Below are positions 44,786 to 53,367 of a stretch of DNA of 64,000 nucleotides, one piece after another. Origin of the DNA: Thiocapsa imhoffii (lineage in GTDB: Bacteria; Pseudomonadota; Gammaproteobacteria; Chromatiales; Chromatiaceae); assembly GCF_016583985.1 (NCBI RefSeq), contig NZ_NRSD01000006.1, forward strand, positions 1 through 64,000, read 5' to 3'. Below the pieces are notes generated by a model. It was not told the DNA's origin, did no database searches, and saw only the letters and a program-made list of their open reading frames with translations. Positions within the stretch are counted from its first letter, which is position 1, and each line of letters starts with the position of its first letter. The position numbers and the translations under genes are program-made.

Positions 44786-47140
44786 TCACGAGGTCGGATT
44801 GGTGTCGGCTGGTTTACGCTTACGGCGGTTACGCGAACGTGGCTTCTTGGTGCCGTTCGACGGCGCCGTCGTCGCATCGCGCTCCGCGGTCTTGGTGTCC
44901 GTCCGCGCCGCGGCCTTGGGGCCGGATTGGCTCGAACGCCGGCGGGATCCGGCGTTCTCCGCGAGGACGAAATCAATCTTGCGGTCATCCAAGTTCACGG
45001 CCGCGACCTGCACGCGCAAACGATCGCCGAGGCGATAGACCATGCCGGTGCGCTCGCCATGAAGGCGATGCCCGATGGGGTCGAAGTGATAGAAGTCATT
45101 GTCGAGTGCGGTGATGTGCACCAGGCCATCGACATGAACCTCGTCGAGTTCGACGAAGAGACCGAACGAATTGACGCTGGTGATGGCGCCGTCGAAGATC
45201 TCGCCCAGCTTCCCCTGCATGAATTCGCATTTCAGCCAGTCATCGGCATCACGGGTCGCCTCGTCGGCACGCCGCTCGGTGCCCGAACAGTGCTCGCCGA
45301 TCTGTTGCAGATCGCTCTTGGAGTACTCGAGATCGGCGGCGGTCCCACCGGCCAGGGCGTGCTTGATGACCCGATGCACCACCAGGTCCGGGTAACGGCG
45401 GATCGGCGAGGTGAAGTGGGTGTAAGCCTCAAAGGCGAGGCCGAAATGTCCGACATTGTCGGAGCTGTACATCGCCTGCTGCATCGAGCGCAGCAACACC
45501 GTTTGGATCAGTTGGCGATCGGGACGGTCACGGACCATCTCGAGCAAGGCGGCATAGTCGCGCGCGGTTGGTTTCTCGCCGCCGGGCAGGCGCAGGCCGA
45601 GTTGTCCGAGGAACTCCCGCAGATCCGTGAGTTTTTCGATGCTCGGGACATCGTGGATGCGAAAGAGTGCGGGGAGCCGCCGGCGCTCGAAGAACCGCGC
45701 GGCCGCGACATTGGCCGCCAACATGCATTCCTCGATGATGCGGTGTGCATCGTTGCGCACCACCGGCACCACCGCCGCGATGCGACCGAGTTCATTGAAA
45801 ACGAATTTGCTCTCGACGGTTTCAAAGTCGATGGCACCGCGTTCCGCCCGAGCCTCGCGCAGCGTCTGATAGAGGCCATGGAGCGCATGCAGATGCGGCA
45901 GGAGTTCGGCGTGACGCGCGCAGAGTTCGCCGTCACCCTCGACGATCATGGCCGCGACCTCGTCATAGGTTAGACGGGCCTGTGAGCGCATGACGCCTTC
46001 GTAGAAGCGGCTGCGGGTGACCTTGCCCTCGGTGCTGACATAGAGCTCGGCCGTCATGCAGAGCCGATCGACCCGCGGATTCAGTGAGCAGAGTCCGTTC
46101 GAGAGCACCTCCGGCAACATCGGCACCACCCGGTCGGGAAAATACACGGAGTTGCCGCGCGCATGCGCCTCGCTGTCCAGCGCGGTGCCGGGAACGACAT
46201 AGCTGGAGACATCGGCGATGCACACCAAAAGCTTCCAGCCCTTCGGCTTGCGCTCGCAATAGACGGCATCGTCGAAATCGCGGGCATCGGCGCCATCGAT
46301 GGTCACGAGCGGCAGCGCGCGCAGATCGACCCGCCCCGTCTTGGCCTCCTCCGGGACTTCGCTGGCGAGCCCGGCGATCTCGGCCATGACCGTGTCCGGC
46401 CACTCGACGGGGATGTCGTGGGCACGCATCGCGATGTCGGTCTCCATCCCGGGGGCGAGATGGTCGCCGAGGACTTCGACGACGCGACCGATCGGGGGCG
46501 TGCGCTGGGTCGGATGGTCGGTGATCTCGGCGACGACGATCTGTCCCTGTTCGGCGCCGGCAATACGGTCGCTGGGGATGATGATGTCGTGGGTGAGCCG
46601 TTTGTTGTCCGGCATGACGAAGCCGACACCACTTTCCTTGTAGAGGCGACCCACCACCGAGCGGGTCTTACGCTCGAGGATCTCCACCACCGCGCCTTCG
46701 AGCCGTCCGCGACGATCGCGTCCGGCAACCCGCACCACCACGCGATCCCCATGGAAGAGTGCGCGCATCTCCTTGGGATAGAGATAGAGGTCGTCACCGC
46801 CCTCGTCGGGGCGGACGAAGCCGAAACCATCGGCATGTCCGATGACCCGCCCGGCGATCAGATCACGACGGTTGACCAGACAGAAGGCCTGGTTGCGGTT
46901 GAGCACCAACTGACCATCGCGCACCATGGCGCCGAGTCGGCGTTCTAGAGCGATGAGGTCTTGCTCTTCGGTCAGAGCGAGCGCCTGAGCGACTTCAGCG
47001 GCGCTGGCTGGGGCACCCAGATTGGTGAGGGTGTCGAGGATGAATTCGCGACTGGGGATGGGGTTGGCGTATTTTTTCGCCTCGCGTTGGCGATGCGGAT
47101 CCGCTTCTCTGGCGGCTGTGGTCGTTCGGCGTCTTGTCAC
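44786..47140 (-). CDS. rnr: Ribonuclease R
   Basis: 784 residues. N-terminal helix-turn-helix and cold-shock domains (SREFILDTLTNLGAPASAAE; GRVIGHADGFGFVRPDEGGD) precede the RNB catalytic core (TIDGADARDFDDAVYCERKP, with the metal-binding Asp cluster; SYVVPGTALDSEAHARGNSV; HFTSPIRRYPDLVVHRVI). A C-terminal S1 domain (GEIFDGAITSVNSFGLFVEL) and a long basic tail follow. It degrades structured RNA 3'-5' and matures rRNA. The GTG at 47140 gives the best start; the frame stays open into the tRNA-Leu gene, which cannot be coding. In an operon with rlmB. Confidence 0.93.
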   Translation of the reverse strand: MTRRRTTTAAREADPHRQREAKKYANPIPSREFILDTLTNLGAPASAAEVAQALALTEEQDLIALERRLGAMVRDGQLVLNRNQAFCLVNRRDLIAGRVIGHADGFGFVRPDEGGDDLYLYPKEMRALFHGDRVVVRVAGRDRRGRLEGAVVEILERKTRSVVGRLYKESGVGFVMPDNKRLTHDIIIPSDRIAGAEQGQIVVAEITDHPTQRTPPIGRVVEVLGDHLAPGMETDIAMRAHDIPVEWPDTVMAEIAGLASEVPEEAKTGRVDLRALPLVTIDGADARDFDDAVYCERKPKGWKLLVCIADVSSYVVPGTALDSEAHARGNSVYFPDRVVPMLPEVLSNGLCSLNPRVDRLCMTAELYVSTEGKVTRSRFYEGVMRSQARLTYDEVAAMIVEGDGELCARHAELLPHLHALHGLYQTLREARAERGAIDFETVESKFVFNELGRIAAVVPVVRNDAHRIIEECMLAANVAAARFFERRRLPALFRIHDVPSIEKLTDLREFLGQLGLRLPGGEKPTARDYAALLEMVRDRPDRQLIQTVLLRSMQQAMYSSDNVGHFGLAFEAYTHFTSPIRRYPDLVVHRVIKHALAGGTAADLEYSKSDLQQIGEHCSGTERRADEATRDADDWLKCEFMQGKLGEIFDGAITSVNSFGLFVELDEVHVDGLVHITALDNDFYHFDPIGHRLHGERTGMVYRLGDRLRVQVAAVNLDDRKIDFVLAENAGSRRRSSQSGPKAAARTDTKTAERDATTAPSNGTKKPRSRNRRKRKPADTNPTS

Positions 47141-47257
47141 GTGATCTCGTTCTAGGTCTGAAAAGACTAGTGTAGCCTTGACTCGCTTTGGTTGTCTCAC
47201 TATTATTCGCGCTCCACCGAGGGTGAGCCATTTCCAGGAGGCTCCATCCGACAGTAG

Positions 47258-47344
47258 GCCGAGATGGCGGAACTGGTAGACGCGCATGGTTCAGGTCCAT
47301 GTGGGCGAAAGCTCGTGGAGGTTCGAGTCCTCTTCTCGGCACCA
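47258..47344 (+). tRNA. tRNA-Leu (CAG)
   Basis: 87 bases with encoded CCA: acceptor GCCGAGA/TCTCGGC, D-arm TGGCGGAACTGGTAGACGCG, anticodon loop with CAG (GTTCAGG), a class II variable arm (TGGGCGAAAGCTCG) and T-arm GGAGGTTCGAGTCCTCT. Discriminator A73 and the long arm fit leucine. Confidence 0.95.
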
Positions 47345-47352
47345 AATTCGAT

Positions 47353-47373
47353 CCAGCAGCCCCGCGCTGCTGG
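47353..47373 (+). terminator. Hairpin after tRNA-Leu
   Basis: Stem CCAGCAGC, loop CCCGC, stem GCTGCTGG, 8 bases past the tRNA CCA end. No T-run follows, so it may act as a processing signal or weak terminator. Confidence 0.35.
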
Positions 47374-47591
47374 GATCAATGTCCAAAGCTCGCATCCCAT
47401 CGCCGCGATCCCGTTCCACCGGTTCAAGCATCGGCGATCAAGCCCAACGTCAAGCGTTCGCGGATTACGGCAGGCCTTCGCTGACCGCCTACATGACGCT
47501 CACCGCAACAGCGCGTGCACCCGACCCGGTTGCCGCGTCCTGATCACGCCCAAGTCCCGTGCGGACACCGGCGCGTACCCGCAACGACATC

Positions 47592-47900
47592 ATGGATCTG
47601 CTCACCTTCGAGACCCTGATCAGCATCCCGGTGTTGATCGCCTTCTATTATTTGGGAGCCGTCGTCATGCCGGTGGGGGCCTGGATCCTGTCACTGATCC
47701 TGATCCGGCGCGTCGCGCTGGCGCGCCAGGCCGCCGAAACGGGCCTTGAACTGTTCAAGACCGCCCTGCCCTGGCGCTGGCGCCTGCTGATGATCCTGCT
47801 GTTCGGGGGCCTGTTCCTCTTCATGGAACTCATGTGGCGTCTGATGTTCGAGTACTTAATTGCCTTCATGCAGATCCGCGACGCGCTGGTCGCACACTGA
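47592..47900 (+). CDS. DUF4282 membrane protein
   Basis: 102 residues: MDLLTFETLISIPVLIAFYY, the hallmark DUF4282 opening, one long helix pair around LGAVVMPVGAWILSLILIRR, then a second helix LLMILLFGGLFLFMELMWRL. The function is unknown. The ATG at 47592 is favoured over an in-frame start 33 bases upstream because the family begins with this hydrophobic motif. Confidence 0.7.
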   Translation: MDLLTFETLISIPVLIAFYYLGAVVMPVGAWILSLILIRRVALARQAAETGLELFKTALPWRWRLLMILLFGGLFLFMELMWRLMFEYLIAFMQIRDALVAH

Positions 47901-47927
47901 GTCCGCCCGCCCGCTCACCAGGCCGGC

Positions 47928-48893
47928 TCACCAGGGCAGCAGTGGCCGCAGTGGGGTGAGCAGTAAGCCAACCGCGAGTGCCAGCACGGCGGTGAGACGG
48001 ATGAGACGCAAGGCGTCAGCGAGATGGCGTGCGTCGAGATCCGCGGGCCAGCTCGGATCCCCCATGTAGGACTCAGTCACCAGCCGTCCAGCGTAGCGAA
48101 TCGGCCCGACCAAACGCACCCGCAGCGCACCCGCGCAGGCCGCTTCACTCCAACCGGAATTCGGGCTTGGCAACATCGCATGATGGTCGCGGGCGCTCGG
48201 CCAGACCAGGCGCGGATGCAGGCGCAGGATCGCCGCGGCCGCGGCGATGAGCGGGACCGACAGACGCGCCGGGAGCCAATGCACCAGATCGTCCGAGCGC
48301 GCGGCGGCCCAACCGAAGCGGGCATAGCGCTCATTCTGGTAGCCGACCATGGAATCCAGGGTCGACACCGCCTTGACCAGGATCAGACCCGGCAGACCAA
48401 AGAGACAGAGCGCCCACAGCGGGGTCAAGACGCCATCGGTCAGATTCTCGGCGAGACTCTCGATCGTCGCGCGTACGATCGCACCGCGATCGAGGTCGTC
48501 CGTATCGCGCCCGACCAGCATCCGCAACTGCGCACGCGCGCGCGGCAGATCATCGAGTGCCGCGAGCACGCGCAGACCATGCGCCAGGAGATCATGGGTG
48601 CAGAGCAAACTGTAGGCGATGAAGACGTCCCAGAAGAGGGCGAACCAAGGGGACAGCAAGCCCAGTGCCCAGCGGATTGACCACCAGGCGCCGAGGGCGC
48701 CCGCCACCACCAGGAACCCATGCGCCACCCCGCCGCTGAAGCCACTCCATCCACGGGCGAACAACCAGCGCTCCCAGATCAGACTCCAGGAGCCGAGCAG
48801 ACGCACCGGATGGAAGCGGTAGACCGGGTCGCCGAAGCGCGCATCGAACACGACCGCCGCGGCGATGATCACCAGATGCAGGGTCAACTCCAT
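47928..48893 (-). CDS. cbiB: Adenosylcobinamide-phosphate synthase CbiB (CobD)
   Basis: 321 residues of an integral membrane enzyme that attaches aminopropanol phosphate to adenosylcobyric acid in the cobalamin pathway. Motifs: ARFGDPVYRFHPVRLLG at the N-terminus, the conserved IVRATIESLAENLTDGVLTP, DSMVGYQNERYARFGWAAAR (substrate-binding loop), and a C-terminal helix. The start is ATG 48893 or 48899 (two Met codons apart), overlapping the end of cbiZ by 10-16 bases, so the two genes are coupled. Confidence 0.92.
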   Translation of the reverse strand: MELTLHLVIIAAAVVFDARFGDPVYRFHPVRLLGSWSLIWERWLFARGWSGFSGGVAHGFLVVAGALGAWWSIRWALGLLSPWFALFWDVFIAYSLLCTHDLLAHGLRVLAALDDLPRARAQLRMLVGRDTDDLDRGAIVRATIESLAENLTDGVLTPLWALCLFGLPGLILVKAVSTLDSMVGYQNERYARFGWAAARSDDLVHWLPARLSVPLIAAAAAILRLHPRLVWPSARDHHAMLPSPNSGWSEAACAGALRVRLVGPIRYAGRLVTESYMGDPSWPADLDARHLADALRLIRLTAVLALAVGLLLTPLRPLLPW

Positions 48894-50089
48894 TTGCATG
48901 CAAACCCCCGCACCACCGCCAACGCCGCAAACTCGCCAGCGGGCCGGTGCAGATCCGGCATCAATTGATCGCGCAGCAAGGCATATCGCTCCGGCTTGGT
49001 CGCAATCGCCGCGGCGAGCAGCGCGGCCTGGTCGAGCACGGCTTCACCCGCGATCTCCCGGTGGAGGACCCCGACGCGCACCAGTTCGAGGACCTCGGCG
49101 AGCGCATAGGCCGCCGCGGCACCGCGCGGGTCATGGATGAGCGCCACCAGATTCGCGACGAACAGCTCGGCCCCCGCGTCGTCCAGGGTCCGGCGCGCGC
49201 AGGTCTCCAGCAGCGACTCATCACACCCGAAACGACCCAGCGCGGCACAGAGGTTGCGGCGCAGTTCGGCGCAGAGACCGTTTTGCAGCAAGAGCGCGCG
49301 GGTCACCGCTGCATGCGTCGCGCGCGCGAGCAATTCACCGAGGCTGTTGTGCCCGCCGGCCCATTGGCGCTCCCACTCCCCCGGTCGCGGCAAGGGCGCG
49401 GCAATCGCGAGTTGATCCGTCCCCGTGCCGGTGGCCAATCCGACCCCTTGTCGGCTCGGTATGCGCAGATCGAGCACGGCGGTGCTCTTCGCCTCGGTCA
49501 CCATGGTCGCGGCCCGCACCAAGCAGGCTGGCGTACAGGGTTGATTGATCGACACCAGGGTGACAATGGTGCCGCAGCCACGATGATCCGGGGTCAGGCT
49601 GGATTCCGGATCGGACCCCGGACCCGACCCCAGATCAGACCCCAATTCAGATCTGGGCCGATTGGTGACGGGACGACTGGTCTCGGCCTCTTCGTGCCAA
49701 CCCGCCGGATCGCCGGCGCGTGTCGCATTTCCAAGCACCCCTGCCGTCGCGGCGACGCGCACATGCAACTCCTCCGCGCTCAGCCGGGCGAGCGCGGCGC
49801 ATTGCATGTTCGCCGCGGTGCTCATGAGCGCCGTGCTCTCGGGCGGCAGCCCGGCTTCCGCGCAAGCGCGACCATGGGCGGCCACTCGTCCGTGCGTGCC
49901 GGCATCCAGGGCATGGACCTGGTGCGCGACGCCCTCGCACCCTTGATGGTTGGCCAGATGGGTGAGCGTTTCGCACAGACCGCCGTTCACACGACAGGTA
50001 CTGAGGACCCGATGGGGCCGTTTGAAGACAATGAACAGACAGCGCCCTTCGCGCCGCAGCCGGTCATGATCGGTCTCATCGAGCACCAT
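48884..50089 (-). CDS. cbiZ: Adenosylcobinamide amidohydrolase CbiZ
   Basis: 401 residues. The CbiZ domain covers most of the first 270 residues: VLSTCRVNGGLCETLTHLAN (the family motif), TALMSTAANMQCAALARLSA, TAGVLGNATRAGDPAGWHEE, and TIVTLVSINQPCTPACLVRA. A low-complexity Gly/Ser/Asp insert (about 145-170) splits it. The last about 120 residues, LLQNGLCAELRRNLCAALGR onward, form a helical extension of unknown role. CbiZ removes the aminopropanol side chain so that salvaged cobinamides and pseudocobamides can re-enter synthesis at CbiB, the next gene. ATG 50089 has ACGAGG six bases upstream; the frame is open to 50206. Confidence 0.87.
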   Translation of the reverse strand: MVLDETDHDRLRREGRCLFIVFKRPHRVLSTCRVNGGLCETLTHLANHQGCEGVAHQVHALDAGTHGRVAAHGRACAEAGLPPESTALMSTAANMQCAALARLSAEELHVRVAATAGVLGNATRAGDPAGWHEEAETSRPVTNRPRSELGSDLGSGPGSDPESSLTPDHRGCGTIVTLVSINQPCTPACLVRAATMVTEAKSTAVLDLRIPSRQGVGLATGTGTDQLAIAAPLPRPGEWERQWAGGHNSLGELLARATHAAVTRALLLQNGLCAELRRNLCAALGRFGCDESLLETCARRTLDDAGAELFVANLVALIHDPRGAAAAYALAEVLELVRVGVLHREIAGEAVLDQAALLAAAIATKPERYALLRDQLMPDLHRPAGEFAALAVVRGFACKWS

Positions 50090-50345
50090 GGCGAGCCTCG
50101 TGTGCTGGCCTTGGATGAACTTGAGGATGCGTGGGCGGATGCGTCGGCGGATGCGCGCGTGACGTCTTGAGTCCTGGGTCAGGATCGACCAAGCTATCCC
50201 CGGCATGCGCTGCCTCAGCCTGGGCGATCCGATGAAACATGCACGTGTTCAATGAACTGACTCCAACTGCGGCAGACGACCCACGACCGGTGGCCAACCC
50301 AAGGCTGGCGATCACAACCCGACCATCACATCAGGATCACCGCCG

Positions 50346-50564
50346 ATGGGCAAACATGAATTAAAGCAATGTCCCCGCTGCGGGGCGATCTTCGAATGCA
50401 AGGCCAATCGGGTCGAGCGCTGCGCCTGCCTGAGCGTGACCCTCACCGATGCCGCACTGGAATACTTAGGCGACCACTACGAGGACTGTCTGTGCGTAGC
50501 CTGTCTCGATGAGGTCAACCGTCGCTACAGCCCCGCGGATTCCACGACAACCCGGCAGGGTTAA
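50346..50564 (+). CDS. Cysteine-rich CWC-family protein
   Basis: 72 residues with CPRCGAIFECKANRVERCAC and DHYEDCLCVACLDEVNRRY. The CPxCG...C...CxC and CxC...C pattern matches the small Cys-rich CWC family, probably zinc-binding, of unknown function. Confidence 0.8.
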   Translation: MGKHELKQCPRCGAIFECKANRVERCACLSVTLTDAALEYLGDHYEDCLCVACLDEVNRRYSPADSTTTRQG

Positions 50565-50620
50565 TGGCGCATCGCGATCCATTGACTGAATAAATTCTGA
50601 GTATTCAAAAATCGGGGCGC

Positions 50621-50629
50621 TGATATAAT
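50621..50629 (+). promoter_or_regulatory. Extended -10 promoter for aceE
   Basis: TGATATAAT is a perfect TATAAT with the TGn extension, about 48 bases before the aceE start. There is no good -35 at 17 bases, which is common for extended -10 promoters. The region upstream is AT-rich (TTGACTGAATAAATTCTGAG). Confidence 0.6.
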
Positions 50630-50677
50630 CCGCGCTTTGCCCGTGCTGACCGCTTCGCTTGCTTTCCGGGAAACACC

Positions 50678-53332
50678 ATGACCAACAAGCCCGATATCGA
50701 TCCCCAAGAGACCCAGGAATGGCTCGATTCGCTCGAAGCCGTGCTCGAAAACGAGGGCGTCGAACGCGCCCACTTCTTGCTTGAGCGATTGATCGACAAG
50801 GCGCGGCGCTCGGGGGCCTATCTCCCCTTCACCGCCAACACGGCCTATCTCAACACCATTCCGGTCCAGCAACAGAAGCTGTTTCCGGGGGATCGCGCAA
50901 TGGAACGGCGGATTCGCTCCTTCGTGCGCTGGAACGCGATGGCCATGGTGGTGCAGGCGAATCGGCTCTCGACCGAGCTTGGGGGTCACATCTCCAGTTT
51001 CGCCTCCTCGGCGACCCTCGTCGATGTGGGTTACAACCATTTCTTCCGGGCTCGCGACAAGGATCACGGCGGTGATCTGATCTTCTATCAGGGCCACTCG
51101 GCCCCCGGGATCTATGCCCGCGCCTTCCTTGAGGGACGCATCAGCGAGGAGCAACTCTACAATTTCCGCCAAGAGGTCGACGGCAACGGACTCTCCTCCT
51201 ACCCACATCCCTGGTTGATGCCGAATTTCTGGCAGTTCCCAACCGTGTCGATGGGACTGGGACCCCTGATGGCCATCTATCAGGCCCGGTTCATGCGCTA
51301 TCTCAACGACCGCGGCCTGGTGAACACCACGGGGCGGCGGGTCTGGGCCTTCCTTGGCGACGGGGAGATGGACGAGCCGGAATCGCTTGGCGCCATCTCG
51401 CTGGCGGCGCGTGAACGGCTCGATAACCTGGTCTTCGTCGTCAATTGCAATCTCCAACGGCTCGACGGCCCGGTGCGTGGCAACGGGAAGATCATCCAAG
51501 AGCTCGAGGCGGTGTTCCGCGGTGCCGGTTGGAATGTCATCAAGGTCATCTGGGGCAGTTACTGGGATCCCCTGCTGGCTCGGGACAAGCAGGGCCTGCT
51601 GCTCAAGCGCATGGAGGAGTGCGTCGATGGCGACTATCAGGCCTATAAGGCTAAGGGCGGCGCCTACACCCGTGAGCATTTCTTCGGGAAATATCCCGAA
51701 CTGCGCGAGATGGTCGCGAACATGACCGACGAGGATATCTGGCGGCTGAACCGTGGCGGCCATGATCCGGTCAAGGTGTTCGCCGCCTACGACGCCGCCG
51801 TGCGCACCACCGGCAAGCCAACCGTCATCCTCGCCAAGACCGTCAAGGGCTATGGCATGGGCGTGGCCGGCGAGGGGATGAACATCACCCATTCGCAGAA
51901 GAAGATGGGCGAGGCCCATCTCAAGGCCTTCCGCGACCGCTTCAATATTCCGATCTCGGACGATCAGATCGGTGCGGCCCCCTTCTACAAACCGCCGCCG
52001 GAGAGCCCCGAGACCCACTATCTGCACGAGGTCCGTGAGCGTCTCGGGGGCTATCTTCCCGCGCGCGAGGACAGCGCGCCCGCACTCACGGTGCCCACGC
52101 TGGAGCTCTTCAAACCCCTGCTCGAAGGCACTGGCGAGAAGGAGATGTCGACCACCATGGCCCTGGTGCGCATTTTGACCCTCTTGGTGCGCGATCGGAC
52201 GATTGGCCGCTATCTCGTCCCCATCGTCCCGGACGAGGCGCGCACCTTTGGCATGGAGGGCATGTTCCGCCAACTGGGGATCTATTCCTCGATCGGTCAG
52301 TTGTACGAGCCGGTCGATGCCGATCAGGTGATGTCCTACCGCGAGGATAAGAAGGGTCAGATCCTGCAGGAAGGAATCAACGAAGCCGGCGCCATGTCTT
52401 CCTGGATCGCCGCGGCCACCGCTTACGCGAATCATGGCCAAAGCATGATCCCCTTCTACATCTATTATTCGATGTTCGGCTTCCAGCGGATCGGCGATCT
52501 GGCCTGGGCGGCGGGCGACATGCAAGCCCGTGGCTTCCTGATCGGCGGCACCGCGGGGCGAACCACGCTCGCCGGGGAAGGTCTGCAACACCAGGATGGC
52601 CACAGTCTGCTGCTGGCCTCGACCATTCCCAATTGCATCGCCTACGACCCAGCCTTTGCCTACGAACTGGCCGTCATCGTGCAGGACGGACTGCGGCGGA
52701 TGTATCAGGAGAAGGAGAACTGCTTCTACTACATCACCGCGATGAACGAGAACTATGTCCACCCGCCCCTGCCGGAGGATGCCGTGGCGGGCATTCTCAA
52801 GGGCATGTATCGGATTCACCAGGGCGGTGAGACGACCCACCGGGTGCAGTTGCTCGGTGCCGGGACCATCCTGCGCGAGGTCCTGGCGGCGGCTGAACTG
52901 CTCGCCCGGGACTTCGAGGTCGGCGCCGATGTCTGGAGCGTCACCAGCTTCAACGAATTGCGTCGTGACGGCATCGACAGCGAGCGCTGGAACATGCTGC
53001 ATCCCGATCAGCCGCCGCGCATCCCGTATGTCGCCTCCCAACTGGCCGGCACCCAAGGACCCATCGTCGCCGCAACGGACTATCTGCGCACCTATGCCGA
53101 CCAGATTCGTGCCTATCTTTCACGCCACTATCTGGTGCTCGGAACCGATGGTTACGGACGCAGTGACATGCGCAGTCAATTGCGAAAATTCTTCGAGGTC
53201 AATCGCTACTACATCGTCGTTGCCGCCCTCAAGGCCTTGGCGGACGAAGGCGAGATCCCGACCGCAACGGTCTCCGAGGCCATTCGGAAATACCGCCTCG
53301 ACCCGGAAAAACCCAACCCGGTGACGATCTGA
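50678..53332 (+). CDS. aceE: Pyruvate dehydrogenase E1 component (homodimeric)
   Basis: 884 residues, the normal length for the gammaproteobacterial homodimeric E1. The thiamine-diphosphate site is GDGEMDEPESLGAISLAARE...VVNCNLQRLDGPV (motif GDG-N(x)-N, about 225-265). The N-terminal region FARFFLERLIDKARRSG-like start (FLLERLIDKARRSGAYLPFT) and the C-terminal GTDGYGRSDMRSQLRKFF are conserved. It decarboxylates pyruvate and acetylates the lipoyl groups of E2. First gene of the aceE-aceF-lpd operon, with aceF 35 bases downstream. Confidence 0.97.
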   Translation: MTNKPDIDPQETQEWLDSLEAVLENEGVERAHFLLERLIDKARRSGAYLPFTANTAYLNTIPVQQQKLFPGDRAMERRIRSFVRWNAMAMVVQANRLSTELGGHISSFASSATLVDVGYNHFFRARDKDHGGDLIFYQGHSAPGIYARAFLEGRISEEQLYNFRQEVDGNGLSSYPHPWLMPNFWQFPTVSMGLGPLMAIYQARFMRYLNDRGLVNTTGRRVWAFLGDGEMDEPESLGAISLAARERLDNLVFVVNCNLQRLDGPVRGNGKIIQELEAVFRGAGWNVIKVIWGSYWDPLLARDKQGLLLKRMEECVDGDYQAYKAKGGAYTREHFFGKYPELREMVANMTDEDIWRLNRGGHDPVKVFAAYDAAVRTTGKPTVILAKTVKGYGMGVAGEGMNITHSQKKMGEAHLKAFRDRFNIPISDDQIGAAPFYKPPPESPETHYLHEVRERLGGYLPAREDSAPALTVPTLELFKPLLEGTGEKEMSTTMALVRILTLLVRDRTIGRYLVPIVPDEARTFGMEGMFRQLGIYSSIGQLYEPVDADQVMSYREDKKGQILQEGINEAGAMSSWIAAATAYANHGQSMIPFYIYYSMFGFQRIGDLAWAAGDMQARGFLIGGTAGRTTLAGEGLQHQDGHSLLLASTIPNCIAYDPAFAYELAVIVQDGLRRMYQEKENCFYYITAMNENYVHPPLPEDAVAGILKGMYRIHQGGETTHRVQLLGAGTILREVLAAAELLARDFEVGADVWSVTSFNELRRDGIDSERWNMLHPDQPPRIPYVASQLAGTQGPIVAATDYLRTYADQIRAYLSRHYLVLGTDGYGRSDMRSQLRKFFEVNRYYIVVAALKALADEGEIPTATVSEAIRKYRLDPEKPNPVTI

Positions 53333-53367
53333 GGCAACCGAACAACGAGAGGCCTGGAGGACAGAGC

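Noticed and set aside
44543-45973. A 476-residue plus-strand frame antisense to rlmB and rnr
   Set aside because: Both sense genes are complete and conserved; the antisense product is low in recognisable motifs.
48947-50170. A 407-residue plus-strand frame antisense to cbiZ
   Set aside because: Sense strand encodes a recognisable CbiZ; the antisense frame is Arg/Gln-rich without domains.
50090-50345. Possible cobalamin riboswitch upstream of cbiZ
   Set aside because: I saw GGCCACCGG but not the conserved B12-box pattern or the expected flanking stems.
50561-53056. An 831-residue open frame antisense to aceE
   Set aside because: It is the shadow of strongly biased high-GC codons in aceE; the translation has no family motifs and no ribosome-binding site.
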